The translations under genes and the position numbers were made by a program. A DNA stretch of 64,000 bases. Source: Acheta domesticus (lineage: Eukaryota > Arthropoda > Insecta > Orthoptera > Gryllidae). This document shows positions 21,510 to 33,080 of the stretch, piece by piece. Location of the stretch: assembly GCA_031308135.1 (NCBI GenBank), contig JAHLJT010009436.1, forward strand, positions 138,089,803 to 138,153,802. Reading direction: 5' to 3'. The stretch's first letter is position 1. Each line of letters opens with the position of its first letter. A model generated the notes under the pieces. The model did no database searches. It was given only the letters and a program-made list of their open reading frames with translations, and was not told the DNA's origin.

Positions 21510-24500
21510 ATGCGAGGTATTTGGGAAAAGATACGGGCAAATGAGGCATCCCTTTCAAAAGTAGAGGAAATAAATCATCCAGCCGAAATTAATTTTTTAG
21601 CGACAACGCGAAGGTTGCCATCTGGGCATTTTTCTGTGTCGTTACCCTTTATGCAAGATCCTTCGGTATTGGGGAGGTCATATCACATCGCGAGGCACTT
21701 CATGTTGTCATTAGAACAACGTTTTAAAAGAGATGAGAAGCTAAGGAGGGACTATGTGGCATTTATGAGAGAATATATCTCCCTCGGGCATGCTGAGGAA
21801 TGCAAGGCAACAAGGAGTGAAGTAAGCAATTATATTCCCCATTTTTGTGTGCAGAATCCTTCTTCTCTTACCACTAAATTAAGGATTGTGTTTCATGCAT
21901 CAGTAAAAACCACTTCTGGCAAAAGCCTAAATGAAATTCTAATGAGTGGACCAACAGTGCAGCCAGAATTAATTGATATTCTCTTAAGATTCAGAATTTT
22001 CAAATGCGCCTTTGCTGCTGACATAGAAAAAATGTATCGTATGGTTAAGTTAAACGATGAGCATACTTCTTATCAAAAAATTCTATGGAGAAAAAACTCG
22101 TTAGATCCGCTAAAAACGTATAGATTAATGACGGTAACCTATGGACTGGCGTCTTCTGCCTTTTTAGCTACCAGGTGTTTGAAGCAAATTGGGATAGATA
22201 ATGAGACTACCTTTCCACTAGCGGCTGCTGCCATTAAAAATTCCTTTTATGTAGATGACCTGTTGCATGGAGCAGATTCAGAGTTTGAAGCAATTCAATT
22301 ATTCAAACAGATTTCAGATCTCCTATCAGGAGCCAATTTCAAATTAAGAAAGGTTAGAAGCAATGCTGAATCTATGATTAATACTTTGCTTGGGGAATCC
22401 CAAGGGGAAGATCTTGTTGCCTTAACCTCTGACAATTCAAGTAAGGTGCTCGGCCTGTTCTGGCACACCGGAAGTGACACCTTGCATTTGGCTCACAATA
22501 TCCAAACATCAATTTTTACTGATTACACTAGCTGGACTAAGAGAAAGGTGTTGCATATCGCAGCCTCTCTCTACGACCCTTTGGGTTTAGTTACACCTGT
22601 AACAATAAGATTCAAAATGTTTTTGCAGTCTCTTTGGAAGGAAAAGCTGGAATGGGATGTTAGTCTAACATCAGACTTAGTCTATCAGTGGGAATGCCTA
22701 CTGGTAGAGGTACCTTTATTGACCAAATTGATTTTTCCTAGAAGGATGACAATTGATGGAGCTAGCAGTATAACTCTGGCTGGATTCTCTGACGCATCGT
22801 CAAGGGCCTACGGCGCTTGCATTTTCCTAGTTTCTGTGGCCCCTCAAGGGCAGGTCAGTCATCTAATAGCCTCAAAATCAAAACTTGCACCTTTAGCTGG
22901 CACTACAATTCCCCGTCTGGAATTATGTGGCGCAGTATTATTAGCCAAATTTATGAAGAGGGTTCGCGATGCTTTGTTTTTAGTTTGTAATATTGACTCT
23001 GTACATTTGTTAACAGACAGCACTATAGTACTCCACTGGATTAAACATGCTCCAAACAAACCTGATGCTTTTATCTCTAATAGACTTGCTGTGATTAGAG
23101 AGTGTTCTCAGATGGAACAATGGTCACACATCTCGTCGAGAGAAAACCCAGCTGATCTCATTTCACGGGGATCTACTGCCAAGAAACTAGCTGCTAGTAA
23201 AATATGGTTTAGGGGTCCTGAATGGTTGGCCGAGCCGGTTTCTCAGTGGAACGCACTGCCTGAGGTCGCTGATGGTGGTAATGTACCGTTACTGCATCAT
23301 TCACAAACCTTTGTTGCCACTGCCCGTGCAGAGGAAAAATGCTTTGTCTTCGAGCTCATTAATAAGTTCAACTCTTACCACAAGCTGCTGAGGATCACAG
23401 CGTATTGCTTGCGATTCATACATCAATGTAGAAGCCGGGCTTCAATAATGGAAAAGAAGGCCGGACCTATATCGACAAGTGAGCTAAGAAAGTCCCTTCA
23501 ATTGATTGTGAAATGTATTCAGAAGGAATTCTTTTCTCCTGAATATAGTGCCTTGGTCAATAAAAGAGAGATCGCTAAAAATTCAAAAATTTTGAATCTT
23601 CATCCTTTCTTAGACAAGGATGGTTTAATCCGAGTCGGTGGTAGATTAAGACTGTCCATTTTGCCTCCAGAAGCAAAACACCAAATTATTCTCCCTCGGG
23701 AGCATGCATTTACAAGAGCCCTTGTCACTATGATTCACTTAAGTTATTTTCATGCAGGTTGCCAATTGACGGTGTCAGTTGTCAGACAACGATTTTGGAT
23801 TCCTTCAATTCGCCGACTCGTGAACTGTGTAATCCACCACTGCTTACCTTGTGTCAGGTGGCAGGCAAAGCCGCTGTCTCAAATAATGGGGGAACTTCCC
23901 TCATCGAGAGTTGTACCATCGAAGCCATGGGAGTTTACTTCAGTAGACTACTGCGGCCCCTTGCTGACAAAGCCGGTTGCTGGTAGATGCAGGGCTCGTT
24001 CTAAGACATGGATTGTTATATTTGTGTGTCATGTTACCAAAGGGGTTCACTTCGACATTGTCGAGAACTTGACCACCCATGAATTCATAGCTGCTCTAAA
24101 AAGATTCGGTTCTCGCAGGGGATACCCCAGAGTCATTTATAGTGATAATGCCAAAACGTTTGTGAAGGCAAAGAGCCAGCAGGCGGAATTGTCTAAGATA
24201 TTTAGCTGTCATAAGGATCACTCAATTTTAAAAAACTTCCTTGCAATACACGGTGTGGAGTGGCAATTCTGTCCTCCTCGATCTCCCTTTCGCAATGGAT
24301 TAGCTGAAGCCGCAGTAGGCTCATTAAAGCATCATTTAAAACGCTCGCTAGGGCAAAATTGTATTTCTCTTTCAGAACTGAATACTCTATTAGCACAGAT
24401 CGAACACATATTGAACTCTCGACCCTTGGCTGTTTGCTCCGAAACAGACACTGACACCCTTTTACGAACTCCAAATCATCTAATTTATGGACATTCTCTC

Positions 24501-24842
24501 AACTCATTAGTTTTCAATTTAGAAGCAGATCAGAAGAGCCCTACACCCCGTCGTTACCACATGGTAAGAAGGCAATTAAACAGCATTTGGAAATTCTGGT
24601 CCAAAAATTATCTTTCTTCACTACAGGCTCGTACTAAGTGGAAGTCTGTTTCTCCAAACTTGAAAGAGGGGGATTTGGTCATTCTGATCGAAGATTCTCC
24701 TCCACCTCTGTGGAAAATAGGCGTGGTCATTCAGCCTCTCCCCGATGCCACTGGCAGGGTTCGAACCGTGCAACTCAGAACTGCATCTGGGATGACCACT
24801 CGGCCAGTGCAGAAGCTGTGTATCTTGCCAAAGGAGTATTAA
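21510..24842 (+). CDS. BEL/Pao pol: reverse transcriptase, RNase H, integrase
   Basis: A 1,110-residue frame measured from its first ATG; the true reading begins upstream in the overlap with gag. The RT catalytic box FYVDDLLHG is at about 246-254. RNase H follows, with GFSDASSRAYG near 427 and LTDSTIVLHWIK further on. The integrase zinc finger is H-x4-H...C-x2-C at about 742-780 (HLSYFHAG ... HHCLPC). The catalytic DDE residues lie in SVDYCGPL (about 813), YSDNAKTF (about 876) and FRNGLAEAAVG (about 931). No internal stop or frameshift is seen. The enzyme copies element RNA and inserts the DNA. Confidence 0.92.
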   Translation: MRGIWEKIRANEASLSKVEEINHPAEINFLATTRRLPSGHFSVSLPFMQDPSVLGRSYHIARHFMLSLEQRFKRDEKLRRDYVAFMREYISLGHAEECKATRSEVSNYIPHFCVQNPSSLTTKLRIVFHASVKTTSGKSLNEILMSGPTVQPELIDILLRFRIFKCAFAADIEKMYRMVKLNDEHTSYQKILWRKNSLDPLKTYRLMTVTYGLASSAFLATRCLKQIGIDNETTFPLAAAAIKNSFYVDDLLHGADSEFEAIQLFKQISDLLSGANFKLRKVRSNAESMINTLLGESQGEDLVALTSDNSSKVLGLFWHTGSDTLHLAHNIQTSIFTDYTSWTKRKVLHIAASLYDPLGLVTPVTIRFKMFLQSLWKEKLEWDVSLTSDLVYQWECLLVEVPLLTKLIFPRRMTIDGASSITLAGFSDASSRAYGACIFLVSVAPQGQVSHLIASKSKLAPLAGTTIPRLELCGAVLLAKFMKRVRDALFLVCNIDSVHLLTDSTIVLHWIKHAPNKPDAFISNRLAVIRECSQMEQWSHISSRENPADLISRGSTAKKLAASKIWFRGPEWLAEPVSQWNALPEVADGGNVPLLHHSQTFVATARAEEKCFVFELINKFNSYHKLLRITAYCLRFIHQCRSRASIMEKKAGPISTSELRKSLQLIVKCIQKEFFSPEYSALVNKREIAKNSKILNLHPFLDKDGLIRVGGRLRLSILPPEAKHQIILPREHAFTRALVTMIHLSYFHAGCQLTVSVVRQRFWIPSIRRLVNCVIHHCLPCVRWQAKPLSQIMGELPSSRVVPSKPWEFTSVDYCGPLLTKPVAGRCRARSKTWIVIFVCHVTKGVHFDIVENLTTHEFIAALKRFGSRRGYPRVIYSDNAKTFVKAKSQQAELSKIFSCHKDHSILKNFLAIHGVEWQFCPPRSPFRNGLAEAAVGSLKHHLKRSLGQNCISLSELNTLLAQIEHILNSRPLAVCSETDTDTLLRTPNHLIYGHSLNSLVFNLEADQKSPTPRRYHMVRRQLNSIWKFWSKNYLSSLQARTKWKSVSPNLKEGDLVILIEDSPPPLWKIGVVIQPLPDATGRVRTVQLRTASGMTTRPVQKLCILPKEY

Positions 24843-26052
24843 TATTTAATCTAGACTTCCCTCAGGGGGCATATCTCCAGATATCGCCACGGGACATGGC
24901 GCTCCCGGGGATCAACCTACCCGAGCCACCCCTCCCCCCACACACATTTTTTTAAAAAAATTTTAATATACAGTTGCTTGGGCGTCAGGAACGAGACCTG
25001 AGTTGAAAATGCTATTAGTTACAATGTCGATATGCTTGTCACCACACCTCCTGCATAGGACGTCTACGAACTCTTCTTTTATGGAGTTAAGATGAAGTAC
25101 CCTCTCATTTTAATGAAAATTTAGGCTTAGCGCTCTCTGCAGGTAAGGGTTCCTAAATACCCGGCCTAGAGACGTCAAAAAGGGTAACCTTAGAAAAATA
25201 ACATGTTCTAGGCGCCCCAGCGTGCAGTAGCTGGAGTGGTGAAGACCGAACATCGAATAAGACAGAAACGAAACAGTGTATTCGCACGTGTATTGTGCTA
25301 ACAAATTCTAGAAAATTGTATCACTGCTCTTTTCTGACAGTACCCCAAATCCATTTGCCTTTCTTATCACGTCGTGCCGACGAAATGATCAGATGCGTTA
25401 TTTGTTCTTTATTTTACCAAATAGGTTCTCGCGTTGTGGCTTCTGTTCAAATGGCAATTCTGACAAAGCAAGAAAGTTGGCGTTCGGCGACCAGCTGTGA
25501 CTGCAAGGGGCGTTTCTGTGGGTCCGGACTTCGAATTTTGCTGCTGCATGCGAACGGCCGACACGTCTCGCGTGGGCAGAGCTTTTCTGAGTTGGTTTTA
25601 ATTTCTTTATGAAACCAATTGGGTTGTTTTTTGTTTGTTTTCCTTTGCTTTCAATATTGATTGTTGTGCATTTTTTTCTTGGTCGATTACTAAAGAATCC
25701 TTCATTGCCTGGCATTTCGCGTATGGGTGCAAACAATACTCATTGATTTGTTGTCTGTTTCGTCTTTCTCATTCGGATGACTGAAGATCATCGCCGAAAA
25801 ATCGCATAATGTATACAAGGGTGCAGGAGCACGCTTACTCTAGTACGTCCGTGGAACCCGATTATTTTGTTTATTCTTTGGTTTTCAATTCTTGTTGGTT
25901 TGTTTGTTTTTTTGGGGGGGATTGATGTTGTTTGTTTTTGCTTTTCTCTCTTTCGCTGTCCCGCATAAGAACGAGGATACTGTGCTACCCAAAGCTTGAA
26001 AATTCTCTGGTCTCGCAGGTCCCGGTTCGACGTCGTGCGCGGGCGGGAGTTA
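24843..26052 (+). other. 1.2-kb noncoding interval between pol and the 3' LTR
   Basis: No envelope-like frame is seen on the plus strand. The segment includes T-rich stretches (25610-25690 and 25855-25950) resembling each other, and two modest antisense frames of 112 and 91 residues without recognisable motifs. The purine-rich GGGCGGGAG at 26041-26049 just before the 3' LTR is the likely polypurine tract. Confidence 0.6.
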
Positions 26053-26844
26053 TGTTGGCACATTTCATATTCATATTTGGCGCCGTGGCGGGAGATTGGT
26101 TTTTAATAACAATCTTTGGCCCTTTATTGCTAGCTCAGAAATTGCATTTTGAACGTACCGCGTCGGACTTATAAAAAAATTCCCTCCAAAACCGCGCGCT
26201 AGGAGCTAAAAGAGCGGGTATATAAAATTCCTTTGTTTTCTGTCGAAATTGCATTCGTCCTAAGAGTCTGCTCGTAATAGTTTCATTTGTCTTCGACGGG
26301 GGGCAGCACTTGCTGGGGTTCCGTCCCAGACACTCTGGGGCAGAGGAAATTATTAAAGACACACTCGAGCTCCGTTTTAACCAATGACAGCATTCAATTC
26401 ACACAAATTCAAACAGCGAAACAAGGTTTTTCAAAGTAGTCACTCCGCCCAGTGAACGAGCTTCAGTGCACTCGCATTAACGTTCCATGAGAACACTTAG
26501 CAAGGTTGGCATACCTGTCGCCTTTTAGAAAGCCTTTCAAAGAGAAACCATCTTTTCGCGGGAAACGTGCATGCAATGAGCAAATTTGTGTAATACAGAC
26601 TAAAAGAAGGCATTGCTTTTCGTGTGAGACTCAGGTAACGGGTTGAACGATTTATTCCCTGATTGCATATTTATTTATACTATCTTCTAATAAGAAGTGT
26701 ATACTGTGTCTTTTCAGAGATCGAACGAGCGAACGAGGATAACATAACATTTCGTCTCGCCGAAACCAAAAAATGATGACCGCTCTCCCAAATAATTGAA
26801 CAATAACCCAAATCTGAAAAAGGAGCTATATCGCCGCCTTAACA
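26053..26844 (+). repeat. BEL/Pao 3' LTR
   Basis: 792 bp, same as the 5' LTR. Differences I see are clustered at about 26690-26795 (for example AATAAGAAGTG versus AATAATAAGGG, and CGAAACC versus CGTAACC). Confidence 0.92.
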
Positions 26845-28385
26845 ACATCTCTTTACTTGATATTATTAATATTTATATCAAACTCCAAGAACAATATCGT
26901 AACACATGTCGACGTTCAAATCCAAGACTGTCATCTACTGCACAGCTGAATAACAAATTGTTTGTTACATTCAAATATTATTTAATTATTCAATTTTAAA
27001 CTGTTTTTTTCTTACTCGCCTTTCTATTCTACATCTCGTCATACCGGTCATAATCGTACTAACATTTCCTCGACCAAATCAAATTTTGCTAATAATTATT
27101 CTGGCAGCTTAAATGTATAAAAGGAGGAAATATGTATTTTTAGGTTTTTATTAAGTTTTGTTTCCTTAAATTACAAAGAAGTTGATTTTAGCTCATGCAG
27201 AGAACTCCTGCGCCGCGAGTTACATAGTGAAAATGTTCATCAAACCAGCTTGGAAATTAAACCGCCAAATCTATCTACAGTATACCATTTCTATTTCACA
27301 AAATGTGACCTTTAGATACATAAAACGACAAAATACATCTAGAATTTTAACGAAAATGTAAAAAAAATTTTTTTCAAGAAATTATATCTCAAACACTTTG
27401 TCACAGAATTCACTGAGATTTCAGAAGCTTAAAGTAGAACTAATGAACTTCCTTTCCTTAAATTTTTGGCGTGGGAAATTCCAAACTCCACAACTTTTAA
27501 AGTTATAGTAATTTAAAGTAAAATACTGATTGTCACGTACACGTGATTCTTCATGTGCGGGGGTGCTCTCGATGCCAAAACATTACAAAATGTTCATACG
27601 AACGTGGATTCCAAAACTCTTCGTTAAGGAGTATTGAATTATGAAAGAAATTCACTTCAGACTTGCAATTTTCACACATTATTGTTTACAGGTGATCATG
27701 TCATTTTTTTTGTTTTCTATGATTTTATTTTGTTTTGTTTTCTTAGATCTTTTCTTCTGTTTTTTTCACAATAACATTCCCCACAGTACAAGATGTATTC
27801 AGTGACAGAAATGACGGAGACTCTCTACATTTATGACCTCGCAGATGACACCAGAACATCAGCATAATGCAGAAAAGTAACTTAGCACGCAATTACCTTG
27901 TGTAAAAACGTTTGCACTCATCCATCAACGCTTGCTAGAAACAGGTTCCTTTATGAAGAGAGATGTTAGAGGACCGCGAGAGGCAAGATTCTGTTCGCTC
28001 GTAGAAAGAATTCTTTCTTCCCTCTCGTGGTTCTCCAAGTTCTAAAACTCTCCTTACTAATGAACCTGTCTCTAGCAACATCCAGTTTTTCGATATCAGG
28101 GATTTACTATACTACGTTTTCTGCCGACAAATGGCCTGTTTTTGCCGCAGCATAACAATACTTTCTTCACACTATAAGTAATATGAAGAAAGTATACATA
28201 CAATAAGTAGTATGCGACAAAGTGAAGAGAAATGCAGAAGATCTAATTGTAGCATTTATTTGTCCATGTGCCTGTTGCTAGAGCAGATTTTTCGTACCTA
28301 ATTCAAGAAACTGTCTGGCTTTAGCCCAGGGCTAGCATTGTCAATGTTTCTGCAGCAACTCTGTCCAGGGGCTCCTAAGGTTGAA
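26845..28385. other. AT-rich noncoding stretch
   Basis: Nothing identifiable; the short frame at 26796-26999 starts inside the LTR and is not credible as a gene. Confidence 0.5.
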
Positions 28386-28800
28386 GTTCTGATGGTGGCG
28401 GATTTAGGACTCTAGTATGTCTGCTGTCTGGAGAGAAATCTAGCGGCCGGGTTCACTGATCGGTAGTTTTACGTGGTTTCCCGATCAACATCAGGTGATC
28501 GCCAAAGCAGTACCCTAACAAACGAGCCGTGGGCTGAGCGCGATCTTTCCTTCCTTTTTCTTATCCTATTCTCCTCCTTTACAGACAAACACACTCACAC
28601 ACACACATTATGTACTATGCTCCGTCGGGAGACCAGTCGGGAGTTTAGATATTGCTCGGCTGGGGCTGTGAGCCCCTGAGGGAGAATACGAAATGGGGAT
28701 AAAGCCCGCAAACTGACGTGTAGGTCGGCGTCAAATTTCTCTATTGATCGGGGAATGAATCTTCTCCACATCCAGGTATAAAACATTCACTACACTAATG
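28385..28800 (+). mobile_element. tRNA-derived SINE (family S), copy 1, plus, head missing
   Basis: Shares an ordered body with the copies at 47.5, 48.8, 54.2 and 62 kb. Landmarks are CTGATCGGYAGTTTTMCGTGGTTTC, then AGCAGTACCC.AACAAACG.GCC, GCGCGATCTTTCCTTCCT, GGAGACC..YCGGGAG, and AACATTCACTACACT near the 3' end. The tRNA-like head is not recognisable here, so this copy is 5'-truncated or diverged. Confidence 0.75.
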
Positions 28801-29844
28801 GGATTGATGACTATAGCAGATGACTTGACCTCAATGAATGAAAGAATTCAAGAAGAGTTTCAAAACATGTTTCAAGAATGAAACATAATTTAAGTGTATA
28901 GTGGAATCATCAGGAAGAACAGGTATTTCTATACTTTTCGTGAAAATAACTAGAGATGTAAATAATCTAAGTAGGAGAAAAAGTATCTAGGAGGTATACC
29001 AAAATTTCTGTGAGGAGGTAATAATAGATTTCCATCTTTCGGTTCTAGGTCTTTTGGACAAGTAAAAAACAATATAACTCAGGGTTCTTTCCTCCATTAT
29101 TGCTGCGCTTAATTGAAGAACAGTATGCTTCTTCCGACACACGCATTGTTATTACTGTGTTAACTGGAAAAGTATATTAATTCAGTTGGTGCATATCAAA
29201 TAGGTTCCGATACATGCCAAATGTTACGTTAAAACGATGGTTCGATATAATTTTACGTGTTATTCAATGCTTTATCTTTGAAATCATAAGAATATGAAAC
29301 CACAAGGTCAAGAAACAACATGAATTATTTTTAAAAGTTTTAATCAGCTCTTAGTGAACGCAATTTTACCAAAATATCCATGAACTTCAATAGCAGCTAT
29401 CCGTAATATTACTTGAATTTAACAGGATCGCTAGCAGTATGCGCGCGCATCACCAATTAGCCACAAAACGGTTGGAGCTGCGCTACTGTATAAATACAAA
29501 TATTGTGGTTTTAGCTAGATGCACGCGTACTATCAGCAGAGCAGGAGATATTTTAAATCAGAAGTGATAATTTTAGATCAGTCAGCCCTTAGCCCAACCC
29601 TAAGCATAAAGGAGAGCAGAATAGGAAAGGGGCGATCGCGAACGGTTGATATTCCACTGTTTAAGTCATACGATTGGAATTGATAGGTAGAAACCACGAA
29701 AACACCGATCAGAGACGACTGACCACGAGAAAAATACTTTCATCTTGATAGCGATCGTCTTCGACCGAGTCTCAAAAATTAGCCACCGTCGGGTATCTAC
29801 CTCTTGGTCTAAACTTCTTGAGGTAGCAGTCTTGTAACAGCATA
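28801..29844. other. Noncoding stretch
   Basis: No gene or repeat recognised. Confidence 0.5.
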
Positions 29845-29852
29845 CCTTAACA

Positions 29853-30086
29853 CAGTGGTGTCAAGGTCTTTTGCTGGTGGCAGTGGCATGCGTCGTGGCA
29901 CTGTAGCATGCCACGAGCTTCTCTGCGCAACTAGCGTCTGGAACGAGAACCAGTAGTAATCCCGCCGTTTTACAATAGGGATGGCGTTGTCTCTGGTGGC
30001 GGGGTAATGAACTGCGTGGAGGGGAGATTTCGTCGTGGCACTTGTGCCACGGACTCCCGTTCGTGGCATAGACCTTGACAACAAAG
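29853..30086. mobile_element. hAT-type MITE, 234 bp
   Basis: The left end CAGTGGTGTCAAGGTC matches the inverted right end CTTTGTTGTCAAGGTC at 13 of 16 bases, and CAGTGGTG is a typical hAT terminus. The flanks CCTTAACA (29845-29852) and CCTTAACG (30087-30094) form an 8-bp target duplication with one mismatch. An internal palindrome GTGGCATGC...GCATGCCAC is present. It has no coding capacity and depends on a transposase elsewhere. Confidence 0.7.
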
Positions 30087-30109
30087 CCTTAACGCATTCG
30101 GCACGTCAT

Positions 30110-30430
30110 AACAATATTAATTGCAATATTGAACTACCACTCTCCTTGCCGAATAGCTTCCGCTCGCGTTCTGATTGGCGCTTCCGAGAAGGCTCCTCGT
30201 GTGTCGGGTGGCTCGCGAGGCGCCCGAGCACTCCACGCGCGAGGGCGAGCGTCCTTCACAGTCGCGCGCTCGACTGGCCTTCTGGGAGGGCTCCTCGGCC
30301 GGTCGATGCGCCCTCTTCTGCCGCCCACGGGGACCGGCCAAGGCGCCGGCCACCCCCTCAACTGCCCGCCCGCCCTCTCCGTTCTGCTCAATTTTTTACG
30401 CGCACTTCTCCACTCGCGAAATGGAAACAA
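30110..30430. other. CpG-rich island
   Basis: A strongly GC- and CpG-rich block with overlapping long frames on both strands, which the composition explains. No protein motif is recognised. It could be an unmethylated promoter-type island or a fragment of a GC-rich LTR. Confidence 0.4.
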
Positions 30431-30681
30431 ACGCAGGTTAGGAATATACCGGTTCTATCGGAAAGAGTGAGAACCAAAGGGATAACCATATTGTAAACCA
30501 TGGGTCCCCAACGCGGTCAATACCGACTCCTTTGGAGTTGGTGCTATTCTAAAGGGGGACAATGATGATTAAGGTTCGTTTGCGGGTAGAGAGCCATACG
30601 TACACCGTAGATTAATCGGCGTAATCAAGATGACATTTGATTACAAAAAAGTCAGTGGGTTAATAATTGTTTTATACTTAA

Positions 30682-31330
30682 TATTTTTACTTTCTCGCGC
30701 GTAAGAACGAACTTCTTAAGAAGAGAAAGTTACGTAATGCTGCGCAAAAACACTGCGAATTTTCGGAAGAAAACTCTTATTACAGGGCACTGGTAACGAA
30801 AAAGTGGATAAATCCATTTGCTAAATTTAGAAAAAAATCCTCTAAAACGTGGCGTAGCCAAAATCCCTGTTTGGTGGGTTCTTCATATCGAAAAATCAAT
30901 TCATGGCAAGACGTCTATCAGTTTGTCTGTGAACAATGCTAAAAGCTAAACTCTTCAGCTGATTTTCTCCAAAACTGGTATTGCCTGATCGATCTGGCTG
31001 ATGTTTCAGGCCCTTGAATTTGAAACTGATATTTTAATTTCGGGGGGTTGCTTTATATGAAGCCCCTATGACATTTTCAAAATTTTCAAAATATGGATTA
31101 ATTCAGTTTTGATTAAATTGTGTTATTGGATAGTCTCAAGAACGTTAAAGAGAATGGCGCAAGTCTCATTCTGGTTAAAAACTCTGATTTTTCGAAAATT
31201 AAAAAAATTCAAAAATTTTTCGGTTTCTTCCAACAATTACAATTATGAAGATACATTTTTTCTGCACATTACCAGGAATATTAAATTTATGATAGAGACA
31301 AAAAAAATTTAAGATATTTAAAGTGTTTTT
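30682..31330 (+). repeat. Repeat family B, copy 2 (plus)
   Basis: Starts with the TTTTTACTTTCTCGCG head and GAGAAAGTTACGTAATGCTG return arm. It continues through GCACTGGTAACGAAAAAGTGG, GTCTGTGAACAATGC, TGAAGCCCCTATGACATTTTC and AGAGAATGGCGCAAGTCTC, all colinear with the copy from 57.8 kb. Noncoding. Confidence 0.75.
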
Positions 31331-31439
31331 TTTAACTGATATTACATTTTATTTTATATCAAACGAAGTACTATATTAAAGGAATGGATTGACATCATTA
31401 CGTTAACTGTAATTAGCGATAGGTAATCTCTTTTACAGG

Positions 31440-31890
31440 AGTCGCGCTTCTCTCTATTATAGAACTTGGACTTCGTTTAGTCGGATTTCGTATCATCCTT
31501 GTCACAGCGCGTTTGCGACAAACATTCTAAAGCAGCGTCATCGACTTGCGAACGGCACACGTGTGCCCCACATGCTCCCGCTCCCTTTTCGGGCGCCAGA
31601 AAATATCCGCGTTCCCGAGGAGTGCGTTCTCCGCCTCCTGTGCCACTTCGCGCTGAGGATCGCACCCCGACATTCTTCCACTCCCTTGGCCACATCTCTG
31701 CATTATCCACGCTCCATTTCTTATCAGGTCGGCGCTCTCCGGCGACTCTCGCTTCGGGCGTGGGAGGGAAATTAGAGCGCGAATTCTTTGGAGGTCTTCT
31801 CGACTCTTCTGAGACGCGTTACGGGCTCACGCTGCATTTTTGTGATGTGTTGTTGTATTCTCTATCGGGAATTTTCAGTAGAGAATGAAA
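31440..31890. other. GC-richer unassigned block
   Basis: Open frames of 129 and 70 residues overlap here without recognisable motifs. The composition departs from the AT-rich surroundings. I cannot name it. Confidence 0.3.
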
Positions 31891-32139
31891 AGTGCAAGGT
31901 TTTAGGGAAATTAAAGGAGACACTGCAGACCAAATTGAATTTTGGGGAAAAATAACAAAATTGTGTTGAAAGATACTGTGCAACGCTATTCTCTTAGTCA
32001 TTGTAAATTTATTCAGTGCAATTGCTTTTGCAAAATATTATTTATTCAGTTCCATTTCTTTTACAGAAGTTATAATGCTTAGAAGTGTGTACCTAATTTA
32101 ATGAAGAAATTTTACAATTGTTTGGCTATAATACCGTTG

Positions 32140-32330
32140 TATATTTAGGCTTCAGTAATGACTTGCCAGCCCCTTGGGTGGCTCATGGAGCGGTTTACAT
32201 TTCTGTGAGGCGCTCTCGGGTTCGATTCCCGGCCGGATCAAAAATGAAGTCACAGCTTTCTAACAACTATCGTCTCAGTTTCTTTAGCCGTGGGATGAAA
32301 GAAATAGCCGAGGTAGGTCAAGTAAGCTAA
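32140..32330 (+). mobile_element. tRNA-like SINE head (second SINE type)
   Basis: Contains an A-box-like GGGTGGCTCATGGAG and a B-box GGTTCGATTCC followed by CGGCCGG, spaced as in a tRNA gene. The acceptor ends do not pair convincingly, so it is a tRNA-derived SINE head rather than a functional tRNA. Confidence 0.55.
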
Positions 32331-32699
32331 GTATAGTGATGGGAATACTACGCCATGCTCTCTCTTACCTCTAGGTTGGAAAATACATGTAAACAGGGTT
32401 TAGTTCTACAAACACCGCTAGCTAGCAAACGACGGCTTAATCCGACCCTAAAATGCCAAACCATAATGGCTAGCCATCAAACGACGTTAAATTTCTTTGA
32501 TTTCTGTCAATCGTGGAAAACTTGGCAAAACCATAGGTTTCAGCAGCGATGAAAAATATAATATTGATATCGTCTCAAGAGTGTTCCTTAATTACTTGGA
32601 CATCCAGAACCTTGCTATTTGAAGAAGTTTCTCTTGAAAACTTTTCGTTTCCCGAGAATATATTATTTCATTTCTACTTCCAGTCCCCGCAATTCAAAC

Positions 32700-32925
32700 A
32701 CTGCTCTTCACTGCAGCGGCGCTCTGTTGGTTGGGTAAGGAGGGGTCGGCACACAGCGGAAGCCCCCGAAGCATCGGCACGATTTTCCTGCTTGGAGTTG
32801 CACGGGTTCGCCCACCCGTCGCCAGACGGCGGGACCGTTCCACAGAGACTTTTCCTGCTCGCCTCACCCCATTCTCCAGCTTCTCAACGTTGAGGCGCTG
32901 CAGATATTGCGCACCCAAAAGAACC
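32700..32925. other. GC-rich block with CTGCAG-ended arms
   Basis: CTGCAGCGGCGC near 32709 is matched by inverted GGCGCTGCAG near 32893, a weak terminal-inverted-repeat-like pair. No coding motif and no target duplication seen. Confidence 0.25.
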
Positions 32926-33080
32926 AAAGAAACACTGTTTTATCAAAAATGAAAACGTTTGATGGCAAAACCGACGAGTCTTCAAACACTCGACAAGTCT
33001 ACATGATTATAATTACATTTAATATTGATGACGTGGACATGATTTTTATATTTAACGTTGATAATGTGTTGCTATGTATA

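Larger units (their letters stand above)
18588..26844 (+). mobile_element. BEL/Pao LTR retrotransposon, near-intact
   Basis: The 8,257-bp element has two 792-bp LTRs, a gag-protease frame and a pol frame in the BEL/Pao order (protease, RT, RNase H, integrase) and no envelope gene. The LTRs differ at about five positions that I can see, all in the last quarter, so the insertion is recent. Ends are TGTTGG...TTAACA. A 4-bp duplication AACA is possible if the LTR is taken to end at TTAAC; I see no clear 5-bp duplication. The frame changes between gag and pol (see 21451-21492). Confidence 0.9.

Noticed and set aside
32160..32240. tRNA gene suggested by A- and B-box-like sequences
   Set aside because: Acceptor and anticodon stems do not pair convincingly and extra sequence follows as in SINEs; annotated as a SINE head instead.
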